A DNA stretch of 64,000 bases, from the NCBI GenBank assembly GCA_933228675.1, contig OW121743.1:59328081-59392080 (forward strand). Reading direction: 5' to 3'. Position 1 is the first letter of the stretch; each line of letters begins with the position of its first letter. This stretch comes from Stomorhina lunata (lineage: Eukaryota; Arthropoda; Insecta; Diptera; Rhiniidae). Made by a program: the position numbers and the translations under genes. The notes under the pieces are model-generated. The model had not been told where the DNA came from and did no database searches. It was given only the letters and a program-made list of their open reading frames with translations. Of this stretch, positions 1-12,026 are shown one piece after another.

Positions 1-734
1 TACAAATTAATAACACACACTAATTTTGTAGCATAAAGAATTATAAAATAATCTATAACATCATCAACAACAGGAAAGTAAAAAGTAAAGTAAAGCAAAT
101 TGTAGTTGCCTCTTTTTTAAGATTTTTGTTGAAATTTTGCAAAAAATTATGAAAGAAAAAGAAATAAATTGTTTTTTTTTTTTAAATTTGATATTTTTAA
201 AATTTAATTTTTTTAATTTTTCATTTTTAACAAAATTTAATTGATGTATGTAGAAAGTATACATATTTATAGCAAGTAAAAACCATATAAAACAGTTTAT
301 ATACAATACATAATATTTTAAAGTATATATTTATAAATATATATTAAAAAACAAAACATCAACAAAAACATATAATAATAATAATAATATCCTAAGAATG
401 TAAAACTATTATATAATAACTATAAATTAAGTTAATATTACTGTGTAATAACAAAAATAATAATAATAATATAATAAAATAATATACATAACAATATATA
501 CATATATAAATAATAAATATACATACATATATATATTTAAAAATGAACAACAACAATATTAATAATATATATATATATACATACATATATTTGATCATTA
601 TTTAATATATTGTATACATTATAAAACATATTACATATATATATGATGTATGATTTAAAAACTAAAAACTGAAACATAAATAATAATAAAGTCAATAATT
701 TTTTAAAGTAGTAAAACATAAAGTGTTATTTTTC
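1..734. other. AT-rich intergenic DNA, no gene seen
   Basis: Very AT-rich sequence with short ATA/TAA and poly-A/poly-T runs and alternating TA stretches around 480-650. The open frames here are low-complexity (Ile/Tyr/Phe) and look like by-products of base composition. No conserved protein, RNA gene or clear transposon end was seen. Confidence 0.6.
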
Positions 735-3510
735 TAAAAACTGTTCCTATTTTTGAAAAATTTCCTATAAAAAAAGGAAACTTTTGAAAAAATTCCTATA
801 AAAAAAGGAAATTTTTGAAAAATTTCCTACAAAAAAAGGAAATTTTTGAAAAATTTCCTATGAAAAAAGAAAATTTTTAAAAATTTTCCTAAAAAAAGAA
901 CATTTTTGAAAAAATTCCTAAAAAAAAGGAAATTTTTGAAAAATTTGCTATCAAAAAAGCAAATTTTTAAAAAATTTCCTATCAAAAAAGGCAGTTTTTA
1001 AAAAATTTCCTATCAAAAAAGGAAATTTTTAAAAAATTTCCTAAAAAAATGAAATTTTTGAAAAATTTCCTATAATAAAAGGAAATTTTTAAAAAATTTC
1101 CTATAATAAAAGGAAATTTTTGAAAAATTTCCTATAAAAAAACGAAATTTTTGAAAAATTTTCTATAAAAAAATAAAATTTTTGAAAATTTTCATATAAA
1201 AAAAGAAAATTTTTGAAAATTTTCATATAAAAAAAGAAAATTTTTGAAAATTTTCATATAAAAAAAGAAAATTTTTGAAAATTTTCATATAAAAAAACGA
1301 AATTTTTGAAAAATTTCCTATAAAAAAAGAAAATTTTTTAAATATTTCCTTAAAAAAAAGAAAATTTTTAAAAATTTTCTGTAAAAAAAGGAAATTTTTT
1401 AAAAATTTCCTATAAAAAAAGGAAATTTTTGAAAAATTTCCTATAAAAATAGGAAATTTTTGAAAAATTTCCTATAAAAATAGGAAATTTTTGAAAAATT
1501 TCCTATAAAAATAGGAAATTTTTGAAAAATTTCCTATAAAAATAGGAAATTTTTGAAAAATTTCCTATAAAAATAGGAAATTTTTGAAAAATTTCCTATA
1601 AAAATAGGAAATTTTTGAAAAATTTCCTATAAAAATAGGAAATTTTTGAAAATTTTCCTATAAAAATAGGAAATTTTTGAAAAATTTCCTATAAAAAAAG
1701 AAAATTTTTGAAAAATTTCCTATACAAAAAGGAAATTTTTGAAAAATTTCCTATAAAAAAAGAAAATTTTTGAAAAATTTCCTATAAAAATAGGAAATTT
1801 TTGAAAAATTTCCTATAAAAATAGTAAATTTTTGAAAAATTTCCTATAAAAATAGTAAATTTTTGAAAAATTTCCTATAAAAATAGTAAATTTTTGAAAA
1901 ATTTCCTATAAAAATAGGAAATTTTTAAAAATAGGAAACTTTTGAAAAATTTCCTATAAAAAAAAAATTTTGAAAAATTTCCTATAAAAATAGGAAATTT
2001 TTGAAAAATTTCCTATAAAAATAGGAAATTTTTGAAAAATTTCTTATAAAAATATGAAATTTTTAAAATAGTAAATTTTTGAAAAATTTCCTATAAAAAT
2101 AGTAAATTTTTGAAAAATTTCCTATAAAAATAGTAAATTTTTGAAAAATTTCCTATAAAAATAGGAAATTTTTGAAAAATTTCCTATAAAAATAGGAAAT
2201 TTTTGAAAAATTTCCTATAAAAATAGGAAATTTTTGAAAAATTTCCTATAAAAATAGGAAATTTTTGAAAAATTTCCTATAAAAATAGGAAATTTTTGAA
2301 AAATTTCCTATAAAAATAGGAAATTTTTGAAAAATTTCCTATAAAAATAGGAAATTTTTGAAAAATTTCCTATAAAAATAGGAAATTTTTGAAAAATTTC
2401 CTATAAAAATAGGAAATTTTTGAAAAATTTCCTATAAAAATAGGAAATTTTTGAAAAATTTCCTATAAAAATAGGAAATTTTTGAAAAATTTCCTATAAA
2501 AATAGGAAATTTTTGAAAAATTTCCTATAAAAATAGGAAATTTTTGAAAAATTTCCTATAAAAATAGGAAATTTTTGAAAAATTTCCTATAAAAATAGGA
2601 AATTTTTGAAAAATTTCCTATAAAAATAGGAAATTTTTGAAAAATTTCCTATAAAAATAGGAAATTTTTGAAAAATTTCCTATAAAAATAGGAAATTTTT
2701 GAAAAATTTCCTATAAAAATAGGAAATTTTTGAAAAATTTCCTATAAAAATAGGAAATTTTTGAAAAATTTCCTATAAAAATAGGAAATTTTTGAAAAAT
2801 TTCCTATAAAAATAGGAAATTTTTGAAAAATTTCCTATAAAAATAGGAAATTTTTGAAAAATTTCCTATAAAAATAGGAAATTTTTGAAAAATTTCCTAT
2901 AAAAATAGGAAATTTTTGAAAAATTTCCTATAAAAATAGGAAATTTTTGAAAAATTTCCTATAAAAATAGGAAATTTTTGAAAAATTTCCTATAAAAATA
3001 GGAAATTTTTGAAAAATTTCCTATAAAAATAGGAAATTTTTGAAAAATTTCCTATAAAAATAGGAAATTTTTGAAAAATTTCCTATAAAAATAGGAAATT
3101 TTTGAAAAATTTCCTTAAAAATAGGAAATTTTTGAAAAATTTCGTATAAAATTAGGAAATTTTTGAAAAATTTCCTATAAAACTAGGAAATTTTTGAAAA
3201 ATTTCCTATAAAATTAGGAAATTTTTAAAAAATTTCCTATAAAAATAGGACATTTTTTTTGAAAAATTTCCTAAAAAAAAGAAAATTTTTGAAAAATTTC
3301 CTATAAAAATAGGAAATTTTTGAAAAATTTCCTATAAAAATTGGAAGTTTTTGAAAAATTTCCTATAAAAATATTAAATTTTTCCAATACAAATATTAAT
3401 TTTTTTGTTTAGTTTTAAAGAAATTTTTTGAAAAATGTCTTATTTTAAAGGAAATTTTTTAAAAGATTTCTTATTTTAATGGAAATTTTTTTAGAAAATT
3501 TCTTATTTTA
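735..3510. repeat. 31-bp AT-rich minisatellite array
   Basis: Tandem array with a unit of about 31 bp: GGAAATTTTTGAAAAATTT followed by CCTATAAAAATA. The half GGAAATTTTT-G-AAAAATTTCC is a near-perfect palindrome around one central base. Units are very uniform between about 1390 and 3110 and decay at both ends, where the period slips and TAGTAAATTTTTG variants appear. This is the usual pattern of an array homogenised in its core. The array at 53.8-55.9 kb is a 29-bp relative in the opposite orientation. Confidence 0.95.
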
Positions 3511-3544
3511 ATTGGAAATTTTTCTGACATGTATTTTCTGTTAT

Positions 3545-3880
3545 AAAAATTTTATTTTGAGAGGATCATCTATTTGAATCTAGGCGACTATAGTATTCGT
3601 AAAAGAGTGACTAGGGGTACTCCACAAGGAGGGGTTTTATCACCACTACTATGATTGCTGGCTGTCAATGTCATTCTGATAAGACCAGTTGGGAAGAAAG
3701 GTATTAGCCTCTGCCGATGACGTAGTTTTACTCTTATCAGGCAAATTTCTGTATACTATTAGGAGAACTATCTTCCTGGGCCAGTAATAAAAAGGACTGG
3801 GGATAAATCCTGACAAAACAGAGTTATGTAGTCCTCTTCATCAAAAGGTACAAGGCATAGAGTACCACATAGAGTGCAAT
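3545..3880 (+). pseudogene. LINE reverse-transcriptase fragment
   Basis: Translated pieces match conserved blocks of non-LTR reverse transcriptases: TRGTPQGGVLSPLL near 3610-3650, followed by a stop; ASADDVVLLLSG, the YADD-type catalytic block, near 3707-3745 in a shifted frame; and GINPDKTELC near 3800-3830. The order is right for an I/Jockey-like LINE, but stops and frameshifts break it and neither end is visible. It is a dead fragment. The clade is not resolved. Confidence 0.8.
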
Positions 3881-4167
3881 AAAAAAATGGAAAAAATAAC
3901 AAAAAACATGTATAAAGACATTTCTTATATAAAGATGACGTCTTTTAAATGTACCTTGACGTCTCTTAAGTGTACTTGACAGTTTCGTCCACAGTCTAGT
4001 TGTGGCTTATGGTTGATAATTTCAAACTACCGATGCTTGAATGGCGTAGAGTTGTGACTTTCGTCTTAGGCAAAATGTTTAGGGGTTATTTTAGTCATTT
4101 AAGTATTATATTTAAACATTTTTAATTTACTTTCTTTTTATTCCTTCCAAATTTTAGATAACAGAAA

Positions 4168-5244
4168 ATGCTCGAAATAAAAACACTTCACAGTCTGGAC
4201 ACGGAATATTCAGCAGATTCCATTGAATGGTGTCCACATTCCGATTTTAACAATTACTTTGTTTGTGGCACCTATCAATTGGAGGAACCCAAGGAAGACG
4301 GCAATTCTCTGGCAACACCGCCCTGTAATCGCAAGGGTCGTATATATCTCTATAAATTTGAACGTTTTACAAAATCTCTTGAAGAAGTGGATCGTTTAGA
4401 AACAGCTGCCATACTCGATATGAAATGGTTAAAGCAAGACGACAATGCCTCATTACCATTATTGGCTACAGCAGATGCTTTGGGGAAAATTGAAGTGTAT
4501 GCCTTGGAAAATTTTAAATTAAAACTTCTACATTCACTATCCTTAAACGAGAATGATGATAAGCTATTGGCTTTATCATTAGATTGGAGACGAATTTCCG
4601 ATATGTCAGAAAATAATACAAATCACATATTGGCTTCCGATTCAAAGGGCGGTATAAGCCTGTTGTCGTGGAGTAATGAAAGAACTTTAACCAATATACG
4701 ATCCTGGAAGGCTCATAATTTTGAAGCTTGGATATGTGCCTTTGATAAATGGGATAAAAATCGTGTTTACACGGGAGGCGATGATACATTTCTGCATGCC
4801 TACGATCTTCGTATGGAAAGTCGAATATTACTCAACAAATCACATATGGCCGGTGTCACTTGTCTGCTGAGTCATCCCAAACAAGAAAATATTCTACTGA
4901 CCGGTAGTTATGACGAGAATTTACGTATTTTCGATACACGTTCTATGAAACAGCCTTTGGGTGAAATTAACTTATCGGGTGGTATATGGCGCTTAAAATC
5001 ACATCCCCTGCATCATAATATGATCTTGGCTGCCTGTATGTATCATAATTTTAGTGTGGTTGACATGGAGAATTTTGATTCGCCACAATTGATTGGTGAA
5101 TATTACGAGCACAAAAGTATTTGCTATGGAGCCGATTGGTGTCTAGATTTCGGTGAAACTGAGGAGGATTTATATATGGCTACGTGCTCGTTTTATGATC
5201 ATAAACTTTGTGTTGCTAGTTTGGAGAGAAATTGTTTGAAATAA
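4168..5244 (+). CDS. Dph7: Diphthine methyltransferase (DPH7/WDR85 family)
   Basis: Intact 358-residue WD40 protein in a single coding exon. DPH7 acts late in diphthamide synthesis: it removes the methyl ester from the methylated diphthine intermediate on elongation factor 2 so that the final amidation can occur in the cytosol. Family landmarks seen in order: the N-terminal TLHSLDTEYSADSIEWCP block, CGTYQL near 33-38, AILDMKW near 81-87, SWKAHNFEAWICAF in the middle, YTGGDDTFLHAYDLR near 200, LTGSYDENLRIFDTR near 245, GGIWRLKSHP, and the terminal CSFYDHKL. The length is normal for an insect member. The ATG is the first in the frame and lies where the family's conserved N-terminus begins. A pyrimidine tract ending TTTTAG stands 12 bases before it, so a 5'-UTR intron is likely. 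The next gene is over 5 kb away. Identification is by pattern and is strong. Confidence 0.95.
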   Translation: MLEIKTLHSLDTEYSADSIEWCPHSDFNNYFVCGTYQLEEPKEDGNSLATPPCNRKGRIYLYKFERFTKSLEEVDRLETAAILDMKWLKQDDNASLPLLATADALGKIEVYALENFKLKLLHSLSLNENDDKLLALSLDWRRISDMSENNTNHILASDSKGGISLLSWSNERTLTNIRSWKAHNFEAWICAFDKWDKNRVYTGGDDTFLHAYDLRMESRILLNKSHMAGVTCLLSHPKQENILLTGSYDENLRIFDTRSMKQPLGEINLSGGIWRLKSHPLHHNMILAACMYHNFSVVDMENFDSPQLIGEYYEHKSICYGADWCLDFGETEEDLYMATCSFYDHKLCVASLERNCLK

Positions 5245-5245
5245 A
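5240..5245 (+). promoter_or_regulatory. Poly(A) signal overlapping the Dph7 stop codon
   Basis: AATAAA begins two bases before the TAA stop and contains it. A GT-rich stretch (TTGTGTGTTAATCGTC) follows about 20 bases downstream, as expected of a cleavage-site downstream element. If it is used, the 3' UTR would be only about 15-25 nt. No other AATAAA is closer. Confidence 0.6.
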
Positions 5246-5284
5246 GGAAGATTGAAAAAAATATTGTGTGTTAATCGTCTCTCT

Positions 5285-5367
5285 TTTTTTATGGGACTTT
5301 TCAAAACGACTATACGGCAAAGCAATGTAAGGAAGTGCAACATCTTTATATTATAGAGTCTTTGGTC
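5285..5367. mobile_element. Right-end fragment of the TATAGAGTC MITE family
   Basis: Matches the right half of the full-length 285-bp element at 53095-53379. Shared landmarks are GGGACTTTTC, the ACGGCA block, and GGAAGTGCAACATCTTTATA running into TTATAGAGTCTTT. The left half is missing here. It lies directly behind Dph7. Confidence 0.75.
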
Positions 5368-5380
5368 TAATATTTATACC

Positions 5381-6104
5381 TACCCAGCAAAACTTTTCAT
5401 TACCAAATAATGAGTTAAACAGCTAAACTATTGAACACGAACTACTTACTCATTCACTGTTTAAGTCATTACATTATCATGGGGATGTCATTGGAGGCAA
5501 GTACTTACCAACTGCAGAAGCCAATTGGGTAAGCAATTGGAAAACAACGACAACAATTTTTGTTGTTGTTTTATTTAAAAAAAATCTATTTTTAAACGAA
5601 ATACAAATTTGTTTTTTGACCCCATGGGGGCTCGAACCCAGACCCCTACGACTGCTAGGTGGAGACTCTTCCACTGAGCTACTTCATATATTGAAAACTT
5701 AGCAGCTTATAGTTTATATATACAATCAGTGTCCACAGTTGAGATGAAGGATGATCCAGATAAATTGGGCTTACCAAGTTAAGACCAATCAGAATCGTGT
5801 TTGGTATCCAACATCCTATGCATAATCAAAATTGACTCATGGTTTGGTTTTCCAAATTTTTTTTACAGAACGTAATATTTAAGTTCTTAAAATTCAAAAA
5901 CCATTTAAAAAACTCTTAATAAAAAAAATTTAAAAAAATTTGGTCTTGGTGGGATTTGAACCTTGGCCATTCAGTTTAACTTACCATCTTAATTACAAAT
6001 AAGTACTTCTGTAATAACTTATTAGTTATTCGGAGTTTATGTTGTAATCATTACAAGGTAACCTGTTACCAGAGTACTTGCCATTACCAAAGTTTTGCTG
6101 GGTA
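5381..6104. mobile_element. TIR element with an internal tRNA-like segment
   Basis: Bounded by an inverted repeat of about 16 bp: TACCCAGCAAAACTTT at 5381 and its complement ending at 6104. It holds no transposase. The left 130 bp is repeated almost base for base at 62153-62300. Both copies carry a tRNA-like segment with A and B boxes in reverse. A block near 5732-5815 (CCACAGTTGAGATGAAGGAT onward) recurs at 63060-63140 and in reverse at 32080-32170. It is probably a non-autonomous DNA element that carries or captured a SINE head. Confidence 0.7.
5618..5683 (-). repeat. tRNA-derived SINE-like head
   Basis: The minus strand reads GTAGCTCAGTGGAAGAGTCT (A-box type) and, about 35 bases on, GGGTTCGAGCC (B-box type), with CCTAGCAGTCGT between. 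The ends do not form a normal acceptor stem and the copy is embedded in a repeat, so it is a tRNA-derived repeat rather than a functional tRNA gene. Related copies lie at 31492-31562 and 62406-62478. Confidence 0.7.
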
Positions 6105-6507
6105 ATAAAACTTTTTTCTTGACTTGAGGTCTAATATCTTTAATATCATATATTTCTTAAAATCTTTCATCGAAAAATCGAAACTCGGTTTTTACTCCGG
6201 ATTATGAAGGTGTGATTGCAAAAGAATATAAATTTGAATTGCATTTTGAAAACTTTCTGTAATACGTTTTATATTTTACTTTAAATGAAATTGTGAGCTT
6301 AATAAATTGAAGAAAAAATTGCAGTCGTAATCATTTGAAATAAATCTGCTGATAGTGCAAGTTAAAAATTGAAAGCATAAAATTGAAATTGAATTCAATT
6401 TAATAAAAAAAATTAAAGAAATTCCCTTATAATAATCCGGTGAAATATCGATGTCAGATAACAAAGAAAAACAGGTAATATTCAAATCCTATAAATTTGT
6501 AAGATAT

Positions 6508-6639
6508 ATCGTCGTGCGGGAGTTTATGTGCTCTATACGCCAAAAATGCATTTTGAGAAAATCGATCTTGAAGTTTTACCTTAATTTTTCTAAAAAACTT
6601 TTTGAGATAGATAGAGCACATAAACTCCCGCACGACGAT
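6508..6639. mobile_element. 132-bp hairpin MITE with perfect 29-bp TIRs
   Basis: The first 29 bases (starting ATCGTCGTGCGGGAG) and the last 29 are exact inverted complements, separated by about 74 bases of AT-rich sequence. The exact arms suggest a fairly recent insertion. No coding capacity. Flanking target duplications are not clear. Confidence 0.85.
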
Positions 6640-6963
6640 GTTATAATCATTATATTAAAAACTATATATACTAGACTGTCCCCCCTTTTTGGCGAATATT
6701 TTCCGAATTTTCGAATCGCAATAATCAAAATATGAAATATTATTGAGAACCTATCTCCCCAGCTCCTAAATTTTCACTTTTCAAAACGACCATCTTTTGT
6801 TATTCTTGACTCCCAGTGGAGCATAGGGCCTCAACCATCTTTAATATCAGACTCTATTGCGAGATGTTAAGCATACGTCATTCCCAGAATACCTTGCTGC
6901 TTGCAGCTCCGCATCAATTGACCTTCTTCACGTTCTAGCAAATCTTCTTCACGTTCTAGGCAA

Positions 6964-7010
6964 ATCTATGTATGGAAGTGCAACATCTTTATATTTAAGA
7001 GTCTTAAACT
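6964..7010. mobile_element. TATAGAGTC-family MITE, right-end scrap
   Basis: ATGTATGGAAGTGCAACATC followed by TTTATATTTAAGAGTCTT matches the right terminal repeat of the family at 53095-53379. Only the end is preserved. Confidence 0.65.
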
Positions 7011-7279
7011 GAATTATTGTTGGTTAAAATTCCACCAAAACAAATAATACTCCTAATTTTTCATTTACAAAAGAGTCAATGGCTATTTGCGTTAATGGCG
7101 GCACGGATGCCCGTGGTCCTAGGTACATCAAATTTGTTGACAGTAGTTTTGAAACTCTAATATGCAAATTTACAAAGTTTGAGAGCTCTACTTATATATA
7201 AAAATACGCGACAATAAGTGGCATCTTTGTTTGGGGGGCTAAACTCCCCCTGCTCCTAACAAAAATATAATTAAAAGCC

Positions 7280-7567
7280 ATTAAACGGTAAATAGAAGAT
7301 ATCAGCATTGAAAGAAAACCTGGATCAGGAAGAAGAAAAAAAGGTCCCACAGGTATTGTCAAACTTAAAGAAGTCGAGCAACTTTTTCGAAGAGCGCCTG
7401 ACACTTCAATCATAAAAATAGATCATAAGGCTAAATGTTCTAGTACTTTGCTTCATAGAGCCAAGGCTTATGCTGGGCTGAAGTCATATAAAGTTTAGAA
7501 AGTTTCAGAAAGTTTAGAAGCAAAAAAAGTGAGTGAAAAACTAAAGACAAATTTTATAAAAAAAAAA
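7280..7567 (+). pseudogene. Tc1/mariner DD37E transposase fragment
   Basis: Translation contains ISIERKPGSGRRKKGP, KEVEQLFRRAPDTS and HRAKAYAGLKSYKV, then a stop, then SLEAKK and TNFIKK. It aligns block for block with the N-terminal helix-turn-helix half of the fuller transposase at 25005-26019. Only this DNA-binding half remains. Stops and missing catalytic residues make it dead. It is a second, older copy of the same family. Confidence 0.85.
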
Positions 7568-7568
7568 A

Positions 7569-8345
7569 CAAGTAAGAAAGTGCTATAGTCGGTCAAGCCC
7601 GACCATACGATACCCTTCACCACAAAGGTCAAAGGTGTTATTTTTCCTGTATAAAGACAAATATTTGCTAAATTTTGCAATCATACAAACATTTTCTCAC
7701 AACTTATACATATAAGATGTTTCCGTCATTTGGACTTATATGAGAAATGTGGGCCGATTATTCGAAATTTGGCAAATTGATTACAGTTTTTACCAAAATT
7801 ATGTGTGCAAACAGTAAACTAAAAAAAAATTCTCATTATCTTCAGATTTACGAGCGTTTTAGGGATTTTTGTCTCAGAAGAGTTTGTATGGGAGCTATGG
7901 TCAAATGTGGACCGATTTCAACGAAATTTAACAGTAATTGTGGTTTACATAAGCAGTATTTGTTTTAAATTTCATGAAAAATATTGATATTTGTGGCCAA
8001 AATATCAATTCCGGGAAGTGGGACCTATGGGAGGTACCATAAATAATGGACCGATTTTGACGAATTTCAATAGCCGTAGTCCCACTACCATCTGTGCCAA
8101 ATTTCATCAAATTATCTTTAGAATTGCGACCTGTACTTTGATTACATGTTTACATGGGGGTCCAGCTGTCCAGTCAGATGGACGGACGGACGGACGGACG
8201 GACTGACATCGTTAAATCGACTCAAAAAGTGATTCCAGGTCTATTGGTACTAAAAGGTGGGTCTAAGACAAATATTTCTATGCGTTACATACATCAGCAT
8301 AAACTAATAATACCCTTTCCACCTATGTTGGTGAAGGGTATAATT
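7569..8345. mobile_element. Dispersed repeat, ACCCTTCACC family
   Basis: Begins ACAAGTAAGAAAGTGCTATA and a GTCGGTCAAGCCCGACCATA block leading into TACCCTTCACC. It ends TTGGTGAAGGGTATAATT, so the ends share an inverted ACCCTTCACC motif. It contains a GGAC microsatellite and a TAAATCGACTCA block. Partial copies lie at 29419-29895 (reverse) and 42555-42720. Its open frames resemble no known protein. Class not assigned. Confidence 0.6.
8177..8204. repeat. (GGAC)n microsatellite
   Basis: GATGGACGGACGGACGGACG and onward, about six tetranucleotide units, inside the ACCCTTCACC-family repeat. Confidence 0.9.
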
Positions 8346-9940
8346 ACAAATTTTTTACTAAATTTGCTGAAATAAGCGTCTTTTATTCTATGTTACATAT
8401 GTACATAGGTTTCGGGATATGATATGAAACTTTATAACGTAAACAACATTAGTGCAAGGCCAGCATTATTGGACACATTTGCTTGGGGTTAGGAAAAATA
8501 TTTTTAAATCATGAAATTCAGTAACAAAAAAACCTCATAAAAGTTTACTCATAAATACTATTATGTTATAGATATTAAAATATTTATTGAAAAAAGTTAC
8601 GAATTTGAAGAAAAAATCTTAAACAATTTTATGTGTATTAAAAAGTTGTTAATGTCTCATAAGAAAATGTAAGAAAGTGCTTTACTCGGTCAAAGCAGAC
8701 AAAATTCAAGTTTTTGCTTTAGATTTTATCAACACTGTTGTTATTATTTGTGATGGTCTTCTGATTTTAAAAATACTTTAAATTATAGGGTATTATAAGT
8801 TTGTGCAACATTTTGAAATTCTAAAATCGTAGAGCCCGTAAAAGTTTTACCGATCGACTCAGAATCGGTAGGATTTGTCTTTCTGTCCGTCTGTATGTTG
8901 AAATCAAGTTTCTGAAGATGCTGGAGGATGGATTTCATGAGTTATATATCAGATTTTGGTAAATGGGGGTGCGGAATTCATTACATTGCTCCAGTACTCT
9001 TTATACTGTGTTGATTAGATCAACACAAGATCTATTCTCTCGGAACCCAAAGTGATTTTCGCGGAGTGTTTCAGAAACTGTGTAAGACGTTCTATTCAAA
9101 ATTGCTCATCTTGGTATTTTGCTCGGTATTGCACTCTTTGGGGTCACCCTTTTTTGGTATTTTGGCTAGTATACCTTCATTCCAGGAGGTTGGTAGAGCT
9201 TCTTCTTCACATATTTTACGCACAAATGGGTGCTACAGATATTTGAGAGCATTCGATGAACCTCAGCCGCAGGTTTCTTCATATTAAACTTCCAGCAAAT
9301 GACGAGAATTTGGCTCGTAACCTGGCATGTTTAATCGAGAAGAACTTTTAAGATACAGACACAAATCAAATACCTAAGCTTATTGTATGACATCTACGAT
9401 CTATAAGCGTTTTTGTAATTTTTGGGGTATATTAGAGTTGCTCTTATATGTGAAGATACATATTTATATTTATGCTGCACATTATTAAAATACATATCTG
9501 TGGCAATAAATGATAATGGCTTAAGTTGACATAAGTGCTTTTTTATTTTATTACATATTATCATTTTCTAGATCAAGAAATATCACTCAGCTAAATTTCA
9601 AGTATAAAATGGAATTATTAATAAAACTATACACATTTATATATTAACTTTTTTATACAAAACCTTATAATATTATAGATAAAACATTTACTATCTCAAA
9701 AGACGAAATTTCGACTTAAGCAATTATTATTTATTGCCACAGATATAAATTTGTGACTGTAAAATCTCAAAATCTCTATTTCGATAAGTTAACCCTATGT
9801 TAAGTAGCCGAAAAAATAGTCCAATTCGATTCAAATAGTATAAGAACCACTCTTACATCACAAGCTTCCACGGAGAGACAGCCAAGTATCCAGACTTACA
9901 CTGTTAAATCGAACCAAGTGATTCGAACGGTATACTTACC
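8346..9940. other. Intergenic DNA without a recognised gene
   Basis: AT-rich unique-looking sequence. A short fragment near 8668-8700 (GTAAGAAAGTGCTTTACTCG) resembles the start of the ACCCTTCACC-family repeat. Open frames at about 9052-9287 overlap in two frames and match nothing recognised. No RNA gene was seen. Confidence 0.5.
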
Positions 9941-10048
9941 TCCTAATTCATAAACGAATTATAAAATTTTGTCTAATAGTAGAATTTCTATAAGGAAATT
10001 TTGAATTATGAACTTGTCATAGCTATATATTTCGTTTATGAATTAGGA
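9941..10048. mobile_element. Small hairpin MITE
   Basis: TCCTAATTCATAAACGA at the left and its exact complement at the right, with about 75 AT-rich bases between them. It lies about 400 bp upstream of the large gene starting at 10446. Confidence 0.7.
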
Positions 10049-10137
10049 AGCTAATATTTTTGTGCGTGACAAACATTAGCACAAACCCAAAGCTATAAAA
10101 TGCCGTATTTTAAACTTCCACATTAAAATGCTAAGCT

Positions 10138-10150
10138 GGCCACACTGGTC
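10138..10150. promoter_or_regulatory. Candidate motif-1-like promoter element
   Basis: GGCCACACTGGTC resembles, with one mismatch, the fly core-promoter motif 1 (GGTCACACT). It lies about 300 bp upstream of the ATG at 10446, a reasonable promoter distance. Weak single-motif evidence. Confidence 0.3.
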
Positions 10151-10445
10151 ATCAATCATTTTTTGCAAAAGATCTGGCAATACTATAATCGCGTCTTTTT
10201 TGCACAATTATAACGGTTTTAAGAATTTCTCAATCGACACGCGCTGTCCGGAAAAATATTTAAGTTAATTTAATTTACAAGATTTTAAACAAAAGGCGTT
10301 TATTTTTTTTAAATCTTCATGAAAGTTAACCACAACAGATACTTTAACTAATTGAGTGAATATGTAAATAAAAACTTTTTGCGGCCATCTTGAAATGTGC
10401 GAAAATTTTGTGTGAGTTTTTTTGTTTTTGGAAATATAAGAAATC

Positions 10446-12026
10446 ATGGATTGTAATTCTGTTGACGATTTGGAACGCTTGGAGGAGCAAATTTTTGCTT
10501 ATAAACCTTTACTGAAGTCCGCGGATCAAAAGCAAAATGTTAGTAAACGTTTGCGTGAACAGTTGGTGGAGTCCAAGGCGGTGGTCAGGATACAGAAAAT
10601 GGATGCAGAATGTGAAACTTTGATGTTGAGTTTGAAGCAGAGATTATTGTTATTGCAAGATATTTTGAAGCCCAAGGAGAAGGATAAACCTTTGTCATTA
10701 CAGTCTTTAAAATCTAAGGAATTGAAGAAAACTAGCCATGTGAATGAGGAAATAAAGCTAAATTTATCCTCTGATTCTAGTGATGATGATGAAACCTTAG
10801 GCAGTATAATATCCAGGCAAAAAGCGGCAAGAGTCTCTCATCAATCTAAAGTACAAAATAGTGAAATGCAGATGACGGATATCTCACAACCAAAAGATGC
10901 CAATATACCTTTGGCCTTGCGACGAAATCCTAGAGAAAGAAAATTAAGCTATAAAAGCTTTAGTAGCTCGGCATCTACATCACTGTCGAAAAATCGTCAT
11001 ACCAAGCTGCAAAATAAACAAGAACAAACAGTAACCACTTCGGGAGTAACATTTCATAGTGAGGAGACTTTGGTTGAACATGAGCAAGTCGACACAACTC
11101 CCACAATTCATATAAAAATACCATCTCTGCATCGCGGTAATGTTCATTATATTATTTTGGATAGTTTGGATTTTGCCCGCAAAGCTTTTAATTATCGGGC
11201 CAATGAAGTAAAACAGCTGCAACAGCAACAACATTCTTCCATAACACATAACCAGAAATTAAGTAAATCGCGTAAAAAACAGGTGAAGCCCTCAAGCAGC
11301 GACTCGCTACTACAGCAATTCACTCAACAGGAACAAGAATTGGAACTTTCTCAACTTATACAAGATGTAATGGCTGAAGCCTGCAGTGATGAGACCTTGC
11401 AAGCAACCAGTGCTTTAGAGAATATCAATAATAATCTTATGGACAATTATCAACCAGAGGCTAATGAAAATTTCGTAGCATACTCACAGTCATCACAAGA
11501 TATAACATTATCACAAAATTCTAACATAATTATTGATAATTTACTCTGCAGCAGTAGTGGTACGAGTAACTTACCCAACAAGCAACGCAAAAATTCCAGA
11601 CGTTCCACCGAACGACGAGATCCTAATGAACCGCCCAAGAAACGTGGACGCAAGTCTAAAAAGAAAATTGATGCAGAAGCTGGTTGTCAACTATTGCAGC
11701 CACAACCTCCAACTAAAAGTAATTTGGCTAAGTACGTTGAATATTTTGCTAACGATTGTGAACTAATGCCTGGTTCTACTACACCGGCTGCATCTTCAAC
11801 GAGATCACAACCTTTGGTTAGCTCCACAACTCATAACTTTGAAGTTGTCGATCAACAACCGCAAGCAGATGAACAACAAACTTCGTCACAGCAACCAATT
11901 ACTTATTATATTGATGGTGATTGGGCTAATGGTGGTCCATGCCAATTGGTTGCTACAAACACAATGTCTGTTGAGTCCAGACAACAATTAAATCAAGATG
12001 ATTTGAATGCACCATTTCAGGATTTT
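10446..12026 (+). CDS. Exon 1 of the 1,852-aa protein
   Basis: Encodes residues 1-527. It starts at the first ATG (context AAATCATGG, with G at +4) and ends at TTT|GTAAGT in phase 0. Reading on into the intron stays open for 21 codons, but those residues (SRFKLHMYVF...) are hydrophobic and unlike the rest. This supports the splice. Confidence 0.85.

Noticed and set aside
5618..5683. Possible tRNA gene on the minus strand
   Set aside because: A and B boxes are present but the acceptor stem does not pair and the segment recurs inside a repeat; treated as SINE-like.
9052..9287. Two overlapping open frames of 64 and 73 codons
   Set aside because: No start context, no family resemblance, both frames open by chance in a mixed-composition patch.
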